NCBI RefSeq assembly: GCF_029382255.1
Contig: NZ_JARLLG010000001.1
Coordinates: 682,001 to 746,000, forward strand
Direction of reading: 5' to 3'
DNA: 64,000 nt
DNA from: Isoptericola croceus
Lineage (GTDB): Bacteria > Actinomycetota > Actinomycetes > Actinomycetales > Cellulomonadaceae
Both the position numbers and the translations under genes were made by a program. Each line of letters opens with the position of its first letter. Positions within the stretch are counted from its first letter, which is position 1. The notes beneath the pieces are model-generated. The model worked only from the letters and a program-made list of their open reading frames with translations, was not told where the DNA came from and did no database searches. This document shows, piece by piece, positions 52,746-61,736 of the stretch.

Positions 52746-55144
52746 CCCACGAGACCACGCGGGGCGGCGGACCCGCCCGGCAGGACACGAGCGCCCGCGA
52801 GGAGTTCCGCACCGGCACCGGGCGCGGCACCACCCGGCGACACCAGGACTCGGTCCCTCGCGCGACGACGCTGCCCGCACTCGTCGACCTGGCGGCCCTG
52901 CTGGTGCTGCTCGGGACGGTCGTGGTGGGGTTCGGCCCGGTCTGGGGCTCGGCAGGCTACCTGCTGCCCGCTGCGGGCGGCGTCGTCGTGGGCCTGGGCG
53001 TCGCCTGGATCGGTGCGTGGCGCCGGTTCTCCGCGGTGACCGTCACGGCGCTGGCGGTGCTCGGCTACCTGCTCTTCGGCGGCGTCTTCGCACTGCGTCA
53101 CACGGCGATCGCCGGTGTGGTGCCGAGCCTGGAGACGCTGTACGACCTGCTGCTCGGTGCCGTCGAGGGCTGGAAGCGGTTCGTCACGACGGCACCGCCG
53201 CTGAGCTCCTTCCCGGACCTGGCCGTCGTCCCCTACCTGCTGCTGCTGATCGTCTCCCTGGTCGCCGGCACGATCGCCTGGCGTGCCCGGCATGCCGTGT
53301 GGGCGCTCGCCCCGGTCGTCGTCGGCTTCGTCGCCGTGATCCTGCTGGGCACCCTCGACGAGGCGCTCCCCGTGCTGCAGGGTGCCGTCATCGCGCTCGT
53401 GGGGCTGCTCTGGGGCGGGGTGCGGGCCATGGAGGCCCGTGTCGGGACCCACTCGATCGCGACCGAGTCGAGCAGCGCCGCGATCCGTCGCCTGCGCTGG
53501 TACCGGGTCCGCACCGGAGCCGCCATCCTGGGCGTCGCCGCCGTCACGGCCGCGTTCGTCGCCCCGGCGATCATGCCGTCCGCGCCCCGCACGGTGCTCC
53601 GCGAGACCATCGTGCCGCCGCTGGACCTGCACCAGTACGCCAGCCCGCTGGTCGCGTTCCGGCACTACGCCAAGGAGCAGCGGACCGACGAGCTGTTCAC
53701 GATCAGCGACCTGCCCGCCGAGGGCCGGGTCCGGCTGGCCACGCTCGACCGGTACGACGGCGTGGTGTTCGACGCCTCGGGCGACGGCGGCGACACCGGC
53801 GTCTACAGTCGCGTGGGCGAGAGCATCGCGACCGCTGCGACGGGGGACCCCGTCGAGGTGGAGGTGAACGTCACCGGGTACACCGGCGTCTGGGTGCCGG
53901 AGGTCGGTGCGTTGACGGGTGTGCGATGGACGGGCCCGAACGCCGCCGCGCAGGACGGCAGCACCTACTACAACTCGGCGACCCGGACGGCGATCACGAC
54001 GGAGGGCGTGCGCCCGGGGGACACCTACACCCTGAACGCTCTCGTGACCGAGGTTCCGGACGAGGAGGAGCTGCAGCGAGGCACCGTGCTGGCCGCCGAC
54101 CTGCCCGACGTCCCAGACGCCGCCGTGCCGCCGGGGCTGCCCGCCAAGACGGCGCAGTTCACCGGCGAGGAGATCGACCCGGCCACGAAGCTGTTCCTCC
54201 TGCGCGACGCGCTCGCTGCCTCGGGGGTGCTGTCCAGCGGCCTCGACGGTGAGCCGCCCTCGCGGCCGGGGCACTCGGCCGAGCGGATCGACACGCTCGT
54301 CCAGGAGGAGAAGATGGTCGGCGACGACGAGCAGTTCGCCGTCGCACTCGCCCTGATGGCCCGGCAGTCCGGCATCCCCGCCCGCGTCGTCATGGGCTTC
54401 GCGCCGGGCGAGGACAGCGGGTACACGCCCGGCGAGCCCTGGACGGTGCTCGGCAGCGACGTGCGCGCCTGGGTCGAGGTCCCCTTCGAGGGGCACGGGT
54501 GGGTGCCGATCGAGGCGGTCCCCGAGCAGAAGCCGCAGATCCAGCCCGAGCCGCAGTCGGAAGAGGTGCCCAAGCCGCCCGTGCTGCAGGAGCCGGAGCC
54601 CCCGGTGGAGCCGGACCAGTCCAAGGCGGGCAATGTCGAGGACGACGAGCAGGAGGAGGTCGAGAACGAGGCCTTCGACTGGGCCCGGTTCGGGCTGCTC
54701 GTGCTGGCCGTCGGCATCCCCTTGCTGCTGATCCTGGGCCCGATCGTCGCGATCCTGGCCTACAAGGCACGTCGCCGGGCCCAGCGGAGGCTGGCCGACG
54801 AGGCCATCCAGCGCTTCAGTGGTGGCTGGCACGAGGTCGTCGACGTCGCCACGGACCTGGGCAGCACCGTGCCGGCCTCGGCCACACGGCGGGAGAGCGC
54901 CCAGCTCATCGCCACCGAGCACCAGGCACCGGGTACGCTCGCTGTCGCCCACCGCGCAGACGTGAGCGTCTTCGGGGCGGGAGAGTCCAGCACCGCGGAG
55001 GCCGAGGGCTTCTGGCTGGAGATCGACCAGCTCGTGGGCGGGATGCGGGCGGGCGTGCCGCGGGGCCGGCGGCTCCGGGCCGCGCTCTCCCTGCGCTCGG
55101 TCCGCGCGCGCAGTCGCTGGATCAGGAGCGAGGAGAAGCGATGA
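52742..55144 (+). CDS. Transglutaminase-fold membrane protein lacking the catalytic triad
   Basis: 800-aa protein. Several N-terminal helices (about 40-230) are followed by a periplasmic-side region, a transglutaminase-like core around 500-600, a Pro/Glu-rich linker, another helix (about 650-675) and a cytosolic tail. The core aligns well with the superfamily: DDEQFAVALALMARQSGIPARVVMGFAPGE and RAWVEVPFEGHGWVPIEAV. But the positions of the catalytic Cys, His and Asp are D529, R575 and E591. It should therefore be inactive as a protease or transglutaminase and may bind peptides. It matches DUF3488/TgpA-type partners of MoxR-DUF58. Confidence 0.85.
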   Translation: MTHETTRGGGPARQDTSAREEFRTGTGRGTTRRHQDSVPRATTLPALVDLAALLVLLGTVVVGFGPVWGSAGYLLPAAGGVVVGLGVAWIGAWRRFSAVTVTALAVLGYLLFGGVFALRHTAIAGVVPSLETLYDLLLGAVEGWKRFVTTAPPLSSFPDLAVVPYLLLLIVSLVAGTIAWRARHAVWALAPVVVGFVAVILLGTLDEALPVLQGAVIALVGLLWGGVRAMEARVGTHSIATESSSAAIRRLRWYRVRTGAAILGVAAVTAAFVAPAIMPSAPRTVLRETIVPPLDLHQYASPLVAFRHYAKEQRTDELFTISDLPAEGRVRLATLDRYDGVVFDASGDGGDTGVYSRVGESIATAATGDPVEVEVNVTGYTGVWVPEVGALTGVRWTGPNAAAQDGSTYYNSATRTAITTEGVRPGDTYTLNALVTEVPDEEELQRGTVLAADLPDVPDAAVPPGLPAKTAQFTGEEIDPATKLFLLRDALAASGVLSSGLDGEPPSRPGHSAERIDTLVQEEKMVGDDEQFAVALALMARQSGIPARVVMGFAPGEDSGYTPGEPWTVLGSDVRAWVEVPFEGHGWVPIEAVPEQKPQIQPEPQSEEVPKPPVLQEPEPPVEPDQSKAGNVEDDEQEEVENEAFDWARFGLLVLAVGIPLLLILGPIVAILAYKARRRAQRRLADEAIQRFSGGWHEVVDVATDLGSTVPASATRRESAQLIATEHQAPGTLAVAHRADVSVFGAGESSTAEAEGFWLEIDQLVGGMRAGVPRGRRLRAALSLRSVRARSRWIRSEEKR

Positions 55145-56697
55145 GTGACGTGGTCTGTGCGGGCTGCGGGTCGACCCAGCGGGCGGGAGCGCCGTTCTGC
55201 GCCGTGTGCGGGGGGGAGTTCCCCCGGACCGGTCGGCCGGTGGAGGTCTCGCCGGAGGGGCCACGCGGAACGATCCAGCGGTCGTACGGCGGTGGAGACC
55301 CGGGTGCACCGGTCTCGATGGACACCGGCACCACCGAGCCGGAGATGATGACCGCGACGCAGGTGCCGTCGGCGTGGCAGCCGGCATCCACCGCGGCCGC
55401 CCGGCCGCCGTCGTACGCCCATGTGGGCAGGCGCTTCGTGGCACACCTGATCGACGGCGCCGTCGCCGGGCTCCTCTTCGGCGTCGCCTACGGCCTCGGG
55501 TTCATGCTGGTCGACCTGCCCGCCGGGGTCTATTCCCCCGGTGACCCGGAGTTCGCCGCCGTCCTCGGTCAGATCCTCACCGTGCTCGGGGTGGCGCTCG
55601 CGCTCCCGCTCGCCTACGGGTTGTTCCTGCTGATCTGGGAGGGACGGACGGGCAAGACGCTCGGCCACCTGCTCCTGGGCATGCGGGTGCAGAGCGCGGA
55701 CGGTGGGATGCCGATCGGGGTGGGCCGGGCGTTCCTGCGCTACCTCGTGGTGGCGGCCGGCTCGCTCCTGGTCGGTATCGGCCAGTACGTGGTGCTCCTC
55801 AGCCCGCTGTGGGACGCGGGCGGGCGCAAGCAGGGCTGGCACGACAAGGCGGCGAAGGCCGTCGTCGTCGACGTGCGTGCCAAGGCCTCGGCGCAGCCCG
55901 CCGAGCATCCCGCTGCGGTCGCCTCGGCGGGGCCGGCGTCGGTGGCACCGTACCCGTCGTCGCTCGCGGTCCCCGCCTCGTCGCCGAGCGGGGCGCCCGC
56001 ATCTCCCGCGCCGGTCCCGCCGACGGCGGACGGCTACCCGGCTGCGGCGGCGCCCGACCCGTACCAGGCACCGGCGTACAGCCCGACCCCGACCCCGGAC
56101 CCGGCGCTGGCTCCCGGGGCGAGCGGTGACGGCTTGATCACCGGGGTGCCCGGTGTGGGGAGCGAGAGCCCTGCCGCCCCGCCGTCGGCACCTGCACCGG
56201 CCCCCGCGCCCGCCCCGGAGCCGGCGCCGGCAGCGGCGCCTGCGCCCGCCCCGGCCGTGCAACCCGCGCCGTCGCAGGACGTCCCCGAGGAGCACACGTC
56301 GTTCGAGGCGACGCGCATGCAGGCTCCTGTCCAGCATCACGCCCTCGCGCCCGCTCCTGTCGCCGCCGTCGAGCTCGAGCTGGAGTCGGGCGACCGGCAG
56401 ACGGTCGTCGGTCTTGCCCGGATCGGCCGGAACCCGGAGGCCTCGGCGGGCGAGGACGTCCTGCTGGTCCGCGTCGACGACCCCACCCGGTCGGTGTCGA
56501 AGAACCATGCCGACCTCGGTGTCGACTCGGCGGGTCTCTGGTTGACCGATCGGGGATCGACCAACGGCACGGTCATCTCGGCGGCCGGCCTGCCGCCGCG
56601 GGTGGCGGAACCCGGGGCGCGGGTCCGGGTGCCGGTGGGATCGACGATCCATGTGGGGGACCGGCGCATCGTGGTCCACCTGGTGCGTGGCGCATGA
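55141..56697 (+). CDS. Zinc-ribbon, RDD and FHA domain membrane protein
   Basis: 518-aa protein. A zinc ribbon (C6, C9, C20, C23) is followed by an RDD domain with three helices (about 95-245; RRFVAHLIDGAVAG, WEGRTGKTLGHLLLGMRV). A Pro/Ala-rich linker of ~170 residues leads to a C-terminal FHA domain (about 415-515) with ARIGRNPEAS, SVSKNHADLGV and DRGSTNGT. FHA domains bind phosphothreonine, so this membrane protein is a likely target or reader for the kinase encoded downstream. ATGA overlaps on both sides. Confidence 0.88.
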   Translation: MSDVVCAGCGSTQRAGAPFCAVCGGEFPRTGRPVEVSPEGPRGTIQRSYGGGDPGAPVSMDTGTTEPEMMTATQVPSAWQPASTAAARPPSYAHVGRRFVAHLIDGAVAGLLFGVAYGLGFMLVDLPAGVYSPGDPEFAAVLGQILTVLGVALALPLAYGLFLLIWEGRTGKTLGHLLLGMRVQSADGGMPIGVGRAFLRYLVVAAGSLLVGIGQYVVLLSPLWDAGGRKQGWHDKAAKAVVVDVRAKASAQPAEHPAAVASAGPASVAPYPSSLAVPASSPSGAPASPAPVPPTADGYPAAAAPDPYQAPAYSPTPTPDPALAPGASGDGLITGVPGVGSESPAAPPSAPAPAPAPAPEPAPAAAPAPAPAVQPAPSQDVPEEHTSFEATRMQAPVQHHALAPAPVAAVELELESGDRQTVVGLARIGRNPEASAGEDVLLVRVDDPTRSVSKNHADLGVDSAGLWLTDRGSTNGTVISAAGLPPRVAEPGARVRVPVGSTIHVGDRRIVVHLVRGA

Positions 56698-57548
56698 CCG
56701 CCGCCGAGGTCGTGCTCAGCTGGGGAGCGGCGACGCACGAGGGCCGCCGTCGCCGCGTCAACGAGGACAGCTATCTCGCGGGCGACGGAGTCTTCTTCGT
56801 GGCCGACGGCATGGGCGGGCACGATGCCGGGGAGGTCGCCAGCGCTCTCGCGCTCGAGGCGCTGAGCCCGTTGCGGGACGTCGCGCGGGTCGACCCGGAC
56901 GTGGTGGTCGACCTGGTCGCCGCCGCGCAGGAGCGGGTGCGTGGCATCGAGACCGGCCCCGGCGGCCGGGGAGCGGGCACCACCGTGACCGGCGCCGTCG
57001 TGGCCTACCAGGACGACGTGCCCTACTGGCTGTTCGTCAACCTGGGCGACTCGCGGACATACCTGTTGTCCGCGGGCACGCTGGACCAGGTGAGCGTGGA
57101 CCACTCCGAGGTGCAGCAGCTCGTCGACGCCGGCCTGCTCACCGTGCAGGAGGCGCGCCACCACCCGCGTCGCAACGTCGTGACCAGGGCCCTCGGGGCC
57201 GACGACACGCCGAGCCCGGACTTCCGGTACGTCCCGCTGGTGCTGGATGATCGTCTGCTGGTGTGCTCCGACGGGCTCACCGTCGAGCTGACCGACGAGC
57301 GCATCGCCCAGGTGCTCCTCGACCACCCGGACCCGCAGGACGCGGCCAGCTGCCTCGTCGAGGAGGCGATCGCGGCCGGCGGACGGGACAACATCACGGT
57401 GGTCGTGGTGGACGTGACGAGCGGGGTCGGCGGGACGGACCGCACCACGACGACCCCCCGTGGCGCCTTCGTGCCCGACGAAGACACGGTGCCGACCGGA
57501 GCCGAGAGCTGGCGCGGCGGAGCATCGGTGCCAGGACAGGAGGACTGA
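56694..57548 (+). CDS. PP2C-type serine/threonine phosphatase
   Basis: 284-aa soluble PPM/PP2C phosphatase. The metal-binding motifs are present: VNEDSYL (E24, D25), VADGMGGHDAGE (D38-G42), LGDSRTYLL, VCSDGLTVELTD and GGRDNITVVVVDV. It should reverse phosphorylation by the kinase at 59358 on the FHA proteins around it. The last ~40 residues are variable. Start by ATGA overlap; its stop shares a base with the next start. Confidence 0.94.
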   Translation: MTAAEVVLSWGAATHEGRRRRVNEDSYLAGDGVFFVADGMGGHDAGEVASALALEALSPLRDVARVDPDVVVDLVAAAQERVRGIETGPGGRGAGTTVTGAVVAYQDDVPYWLFVNLGDSRTYLLSAGTLDQVSVDHSEVQQLVDAGLLTVQEARHHPRRNVVTRALGADDTPSPDFRYVPLVLDDRLLVCSDGLTVELTDERIAQVLLDHPDPQDAASCLVEEAIAAGGRDNITVVVVDVTSGVGGTDRTTTTPRGAFVPDEDTVPTGAESWRGGASVPGQED

Positions 57549-59347
57549 TGACGACGGTGGAGTACACCGAGGGCGGCGCTCAGGCGATCGTGCGCGGCGA
57601 CACCGTGGTGCTGCTGCCCGTACCGGTGGACGCGGAGCTCGTGGGCCGGCTGTGGGCGGCACTGTCCGCCGGGAGCACCGGTGGCCGGCACGCCGGCGGC
57701 GGTGGGGACACCCCGGCAGGCGTCGTGGCCGTCGTCGGGGTGCTGGCCCAGGCTGCGGCTGCCCTGACGGACATCCCACCGTTCGCCGTGGCGACGTGGG
57801 ACGACGCGAGCGGTACCGCGCGGGTCGCGGTCCGAGGGGCCACGGCGTCTGTCGTCGTCGGGACCGGCACCGGCCTCGTCGAGGTGACCGGCGCGGACGT
57901 CCTCATGTGGGCGGAGCGGGTCGTCGAGGGTGCGACCTCGGTCGACGTGCGCACGTCCGACGCCGGGGGAGTCGACGGCGCCCCCGCATGGCCGTTGGTC
58001 GGTGGTGTGGTCCGTGCGTCGGGCCTCCGGGTCGGGACCGCCGTGCCGGCAGCTCCGGCCGCGCCGGACGGACCGGCGGCGCCGGAGCCCTCCGCCGCCG
58101 CGGCGGACCCGAGCGAGTGGCCCGTCCCGGGCCAGAAGGTCGGCGTCGTGCGCGCCACGGCCGCCGCCCCTGCTCTGCCCGACGAGGTGCCCGACGCGGG
58201 GTCCGATCTGGTGACCGACGCGGTGCCCGGCCACGAGACGCTCATCGGCGGCGCCGAGGACTCGCCGGCGCCGGCCGACGGCGCCGGTTCCAAGCCCGCG
58301 GACGAACCGGCGCGCGACGGCACCGACGCGCCGGCCGTGACGGTCTCCGAGGACACCGTGCTGGGCGACGACGACGAGGACGGCTACGAGCACCTCTTTG
58401 GTGACACCGTCTTCCGCCGGGTCGAGGACGCGGCGGTCCGCACCACCGAGGAGGACGAGGGCGAGGAGGACGCGCCGCCGCACGCCGAGCCGCCGTCGGC
58501 CCCCGTACCGCCGTCGGCCCCCGTCCCGCCGGAGCCGGGCCCGCTGTCCGCTCCGGAGCCGGGCCCGCTGGACGGCGAGCCCGGTGGGCTGATCGCCCAG
58601 GTGCCGGGCGCCGCGTCCGCACCCCAGCCGGCACTCCAGCCGGCACCCCAGCCCTCCCCGCTGGGCGGCACCCCGGGGGCAGTGTCCCGGGCCGCTGCCG
58701 TGAGTGCCGACGAGGCGCCCGTGTCCCCGGGCGACCAGGACCCTGGCGCGGTCGACGACCACGACGGCCACACCATCATGTCCGGCGAGCTCGCGGCGCT
58801 GCGCGAGGCCGCCGGCGGGGTGCCGCAGTTCAGCGTCCCGGCGACGCCCGGGGCGCAGGACGTCCTGGCGCTGTCCTGCCCGCAGGGCCACCCGAACCCA
58901 CCGACCCGGGAGCGTTGCCGCACCTGCCTCGACCCGCTGGACGGCGAGCCGCACCGGGTGCCGCGCCCGCTGCTGGGACGCATCCTGGTCTCGTCCGGCA
59001 CGGCGACAGGTGGGGTCAACGACGTCGACGGCGGCCAGGCCGTCGAGCTCGACCGTGACGTGGTCGTGGGACGCCGCCCGCGGACGTCCACCACCTCGGC
59101 GGACCGCATGCCGCGCCTGGTGACCGTGACCAGCCCGCAGCAGGACATCTCGCGCTCCCACATCGAGGTCACCCTCGAGGAGTGGCACGTGCTGGTCGAG
59201 GACCTCGCGACGACCAACGGCACCATGCTGCTGCGACCCGGCCAGGAGCCGCGACGACTGCACCCCAACCAGAAGGAGATCGTCGCCGACGGGGACGTCG
59301 TGGAGCTCGGTGACGGGGTCGCGCTCACCTTCGAGGGCATCTGGTGA
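57548..59347 (+). CDS. FHA-domain protein with zinc ribbon
   Basis: 599-aa protein. The N-terminal ~165 residues form an unassigned domain (VVLLPVPVDAELVGRLWAAL ...). A long acidic Pro/Ala-rich linker follows. Then come a zinc ribbon (CPQGHPNPPTRERCRTC, about 443-459) and a C-terminal FHA domain (about 495-597; VVVGRRPR, DISRSHIEV, LATTNGT). No membrane helix is evident. The FHA domain suggests recruitment by phosphorylated partners in the same gene set. Confidence 0.85.
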   Translation: MTTVEYTEGGAQAIVRGDTVVLLPVPVDAELVGRLWAALSAGSTGGRHAGGGGDTPAGVVAVVGVLAQAAAALTDIPPFAVATWDDASGTARVAVRGATASVVVGTGTGLVEVTGADVLMWAERVVEGATSVDVRTSDAGGVDGAPAWPLVGGVVRASGLRVGTAVPAAPAAPDGPAAPEPSAAAADPSEWPVPGQKVGVVRATAAAPALPDEVPDAGSDLVTDAVPGHETLIGGAEDSPAPADGAGSKPADEPARDGTDAPAVTVSEDTVLGDDDEDGYEHLFGDTVFRRVEDAAVRTTEEDEGEEDAPPHAEPPSAPVPPSAPVPPEPGPLSAPEPGPLDGEPGGLIAQVPGAASAPQPALQPAPQPSPLGGTPGAVSRAAAVSADEAPVSPGDQDPGAVDDHDGHTIMSGELAALREAAGGVPQFSVPATPGAQDVLALSCPQGHPNPPTRERCRTCLDPLDGEPHRVPRPLLGRILVSSGTATGGVNDVDGGQAVELDRDVVVGRRPRTSTTSADRMPRLVTVTSPQQDISRSHIEVTLEEWHVLVEDLATTNGTMLLRPGQEPRRLHPNQKEIVADGDVVELGDGVALTFEGIW

Positions 59348-59357
59348 GGGCGGGCAC

Positions 59358-61019
59358 ATGAGCAGCAGACGCGCGCCCTCGGCGCCCCCCGAGATCCCCG
59401 GGTACGAGTTCCGCAAGCTGATCGGTTCCGGCGGGTTCTCCGACGTCTTCCTCTACGAGCAGCGCCGACCCCGGCGACAGGTCGCGGTGAAGGTGCTGCT
59501 CAAGGAGTGGTCGAGCGACACGCAGCGGGCGGCGTTCGACGCCGAGGCGGACCTGATGGCCACGCTCGGCAACCACCCGTCGATCGTCACCATGTTCGAG
59601 GCCGGGGTGGCTCCGGACAACCGTCCGTACCTCGCGATGGAGCACTGCTCGCGGCCGAACCTCGGCTCGCGCTACCGGAGCGAGCGGCTCTCGGTCGCGG
59701 AGGCGATGCGGACCACCATCCAGATCGCCGGTGCGGTGGAGACCGCCCACCGCCTCGGGATCCTGCACCGCGACATCAAGCCCGCCAACATCCTGGTCAC
59801 GCAGTTCGGCCACCCCGTGCTCACGGACTTCGGCATCTCCTCCACCGTGGACTCCGCGTCCGTCGCAGAGGGCATGTCCATCCCGTGGTCGCCGCCCGAG
59901 TCCTTCGGGGACCCGCCCGTGAGCGGGATCGCCACCGACGTCTGGGCGCTCGGTGCCACCTGCTACACGCTGCTCGCCGGCCGCACGCCGTTCGAGGTGC
60001 CCGGCGGGTCGAACGCCTCCGCGGACCTGATGAGCCGGATCGCGACGGCGCCGCTGCCCGGCACCGGGCGGGGGGACGTGCCGGACTCGCTCGAACGGGT
60101 GCTCCGGATCGCGATGGCCAAGCAGCCGGCCTCGCGGTACCCCACAGCGCTGGCGTTCGCTCGCGCGATGCAGCAGGTCCAGGTCGAGCTGGCGCGGGAC
60201 ATGACCCCGATCGACATCCTCGACGAGTCGGGCGGCGTGCACGTCGAGGAGGACGAGGCCGACGGCACGCGGATGAACCGGATCACGGCCATCGACCCGG
60301 GACAGGCGCCGGCCGCACGGTCGGCCGCGTCGCCGGGCTCGTGGGGACCGCCCGGCTCGGCCGGGTCGGCGGGCAGCCCTGCGGTACCGACCGCGGGCGG
60401 CTCCTCCGTCCCCCTGGTCGGGGCTCCTGGTCTGGTGGCCGCCCCCACCGGCACGGCGCCGGTCGGCGCAGGGCCGGGCATCGTCCCCACGGTGGCCGGC
60501 GGCCAGGAGTGGGCCGGCGTGCCCGTCGACGAGACGGTGCACCGGACCCAGGCGCCGTCGTCGGCCACCCCCGACGGGGCCGTCGACGACGCGCCGGCCC
60601 GCTCGACGTCGTGGTGGCCGCTGGTCGGCGGCGCGGTCGGGCTCGTCGCCGTCGGCGGTCTCGTCTGGTGGCTCGTGACGAGCACCGGAGGCACACCGGA
60701 GGCCGAGCCGACGGGCGAGTCGACCACGGTGAGACCGGTCGAGCCGCTCGGGGGCTACGTCCCACCCGTCCGTGAGCTGGACGCCACGGTCGACGGTGAC
60801 GACGTCGTGGTGACCTGGGAGCCGCCGCGCGAGCTGCAGGACGGTGACGTCTACGGGTGGCGGCAGCTCTCCCTGACGTCGGAGTCGCGGTACGAGGAGA
60901 CCGCGGAGACCTCGGTGCGGGTGCCGGACGACCCCGGCCAGGACGTGTGCGTGGAGGTCGTCGTGGTGCGGGCCAGCAAACCGTCCGTGGCGGTGCAGGC
61001 GTGCGCGGACGAGGCCTGA
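59358..61019 (+). CDS. Membrane serine/threonine protein kinase
   Basis: 553-aa Hanks-type kinase. The glycine loop is LIGSGGFSDVF (21-31), the ATP lysine is K45 (VAVKVL), the catalytic loop is HRDIKPAN (137-144) and DFG is at 157-159. Activation loop and APE-like motif read SIPWSPPES. A Pro/Ala-rich juxtamembrane region precedes one helix (about 418-440), and a ~100-residue external beta domain with fibronectin-like strands and two Cys ends the protein. It forms a kinase-phosphatase pair with the PP2C gene. A weak GAGGG precedes the ATG. Confidence 0.93.
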   Translation: MSSRRAPSAPPEIPGYEFRKLIGSGGFSDVFLYEQRRPRRQVAVKVLLKEWSSDTQRAAFDAEADLMATLGNHPSIVTMFEAGVAPDNRPYLAMEHCSRPNLGSRYRSERLSVAEAMRTTIQIAGAVETAHRLGILHRDIKPANILVTQFGHPVLTDFGISSTVDSASVAEGMSIPWSPPESFGDPPVSGIATDVWALGATCYTLLAGRTPFEVPGGSNASADLMSRIATAPLPGTGRGDVPDSLERVLRIAMAKQPASRYPTALAFARAMQQVQVELARDMTPIDILDESGGVHVEEDEADGTRMNRITAIDPGQAPAARSAASPGSWGPPGSAGSAGSPAVPTAGGSSVPLVGAPGLVAAPTGTAPVGAGPGIVPTVAGGQEWAGVPVDETVHRTQAPSSATPDGAVDDAPARSTSWWPLVGGAVGLVAVGGLVWWLVTSTGGTPEAEPTGESTTVRPVEPLGGYVPPVRELDATVDGDDVVVTWEPPRELQDGDVYGWRQLSLTSESRYEETAETSVRVPDDPGQDVCVEVVVVRASKPSVAVQACADEA

Positions 61020-61039
61020 CGGACGAGGACGGGGGACAG

Positions 61040-61735
61040 ATGGGCGAGCTGGCGATCGAGTTCTGCGGTGAGTGGTTCCACCCGGAGCCGGGCGAGCCGT
61101 TCGACATCGGGCGCGAGGGTCACCTGGCGATCGACGACAACCTCTACCTGCACCGCCGGTTCCTCCGGTTCACCAGCGAGGAGGGCATCTGGTGGCTGAG
61201 CAACATCGGGTCGGCCGTCGCGGCGACCGTCTGCGACCTGCGTGGCGGGGTCCAGTCCTGGCTGCCGCCCGGCAACAGGTTGCCGGTGGTCTTCCCCACC
61301 ACCTCCGTGGTCTTCACGGCCGGGCCCACCACGTACGAGCTGACCGCCTCGCTCACGGACGCCCCGTACTCCGAGATCAGCACCGAGGAGTCGGCGACCG
61401 GGACCACGACGATCGGAGCGGTCCGGTTCACCATCAGCCAGAAGCAGCTCATCGTCGCGCTCGCCGAACCCATGCTGCGCCGTGAGGGCACCGGCCTGAG
61501 CGAGATCCCGTCCAGCGCCGACGCGGCGCGGCGGCTCGGCTGGGCGACCACCCGCTTCAACCGCAAGCTCGACAACGTGTGCGACAAGCTCGACCGCATC
61601 GGGGTGAAAGGGCTGCGTGGCGGACCCGGCGGGGCGGCGACGAACCGGCGTGCCCGACTCGTGGAGCATGCCGTGACCTCGCGACTCGTGACCCAGGAGG
61701 ACCTCCCCCTCCTCGACCTGAAGGACGACGCCTGA
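61040..61735 (+). CDS. FHA-like domain protein with C-terminal winged-helix-like region
   Basis: 231-aa protein. The first ~115 residues have the strand pattern of an FHA-type domain (PFDIGREGHLAIDDNLYLHRRF) but lack the usual SxxH...TNGT core. The second part, SQKQLIVALAEPMLRREG... AARRLGWATTRFNRKLDNVCDKL, resembles a winged helix like that of actinobacterial EmbR-type or sigma-like DNA-binding domains. It may couple phosphorylation to transcription of the locus or simply be a cytosolic scaffold. GGGGGAC precedes the ATG. Confidence 0.75.
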   Translation: MGELAIEFCGEWFHPEPGEPFDIGREGHLAIDDNLYLHRRFLRFTSEEGIWWLSNIGSAVAATVCDLRGGVQSWLPPGNRLPVVFPTTSVVFTAGPTTYELTASLTDAPYSEISTEESATGTTTIGAVRFTISQKQLIVALAEPMLRREGTGLSEIPSSADAARRLGWATTRFNRKLDNVCDKLDRIGVKGLRGGPGGAATNRRARLVEHAVTSRLVTQEDLPLLDLKDDA

Positions 61736-61736
61736 C

